The notes beneath the pieces are model-generated. The model saw only the letters and a program-made list of their open reading frames with translations. It did not search any database and was not told where the DNA came from. A program made the position numbers and the translations under genes. 5,920 nt of DNA from Nitrosomonas sp. (lineage in GTDB: Bacteria > Pseudomonadota > Gammaproteobacteria > Burkholderiales > Nitrosomonadaceae), in the NCBI GenBank assembly GCA_021774205.1, contig JAJFJI010000162.1, forward strand, positions 1 through 5,920, in the 5' to 3' direction. Shown here one piece after another: positions 5,895 through 5,920 of this stretch; positions within the stretch are counted from its first letter, which is position 1, and each line of letters opens with the position of its first letter.

Positions 5895-5920
5895 AGTCAT
5901 TACAATAAAGAGTCAACAGC

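Noticed and set aside
1..5920. CRISPR array, tRNA, rRNA or insertion-sequence transposase
   Set aside because: No regularly spaced repeats, cloverleaf-like segments, rRNA-like stretches or transposase motifs were seen on either strand.

Overview
The window carries five genes, all read from the minus strand. From right to left they are a dienelactone-hydrolase-family enzyme, a DUF1883-TIR protein, the seven-iron ferredoxin FdxA, an AddB-like iron-sulfur nuclease, and the first fifth of its UvrD/AddA-type helicase partner, which runs off the left edge. The base composition is moderate, and the ferredoxin is very close to Azotobacter ferredoxin I. The nuclease-helicase pair resembles the proteobacterial 'probable DNA repair protein' version of AddAB. 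Together these point to a beta- or gammaproteobacterium with a rather low G+C genome. A Nitrosomonas-like organism would fit, but that is inference.

Layout on + coordinates. 1-677: helicase N-terminus. 670-3432: nuclease, overlapping the helicase start by 8 bases. 3460-3783: fdxA, ending 27 bases before the nuclease start, so fdxA, nuclease and helicase form a probable operon. 3784-4158: 375 bases without an intact gene, holding the fdxA leader, a possible operator, one arm of a 10-base inverted repeat, and the decayed remains of a second DUF1883 gene. 4159-4923: the intact DUF1883-TIR gene, starting at GTG behind a good ribosome site. 4924-5168: an AT-rich intergenic stretch with the TIR gene's probable promoter, a bulged hairpin, a 14-base palindrome and a 39-nt hairpin. 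5169-5879: the hydrolase.

How the parts relate. The left block is housekeeping: end resection for double-strand-break repair plus a low-potential electron carrier. The right end is a metabolic hydrolase of uncertain substrate. Between them lies the accessory part, a TIR-domain protein of the kind used in bacterial immunity, followed by a DUF1883 relic. Protein sequence is conserved between gene and relic while synonymous positions have largely changed, so the relic comes from a second, long-diverged DUF1883 gene and not from a recent duplication. A 10-base inverted repeat flanks the TIR gene and relic. Its right arm abuts a bulged hairpin that recalls integron attC sites, but no integrase is visible and mobility is unproven.
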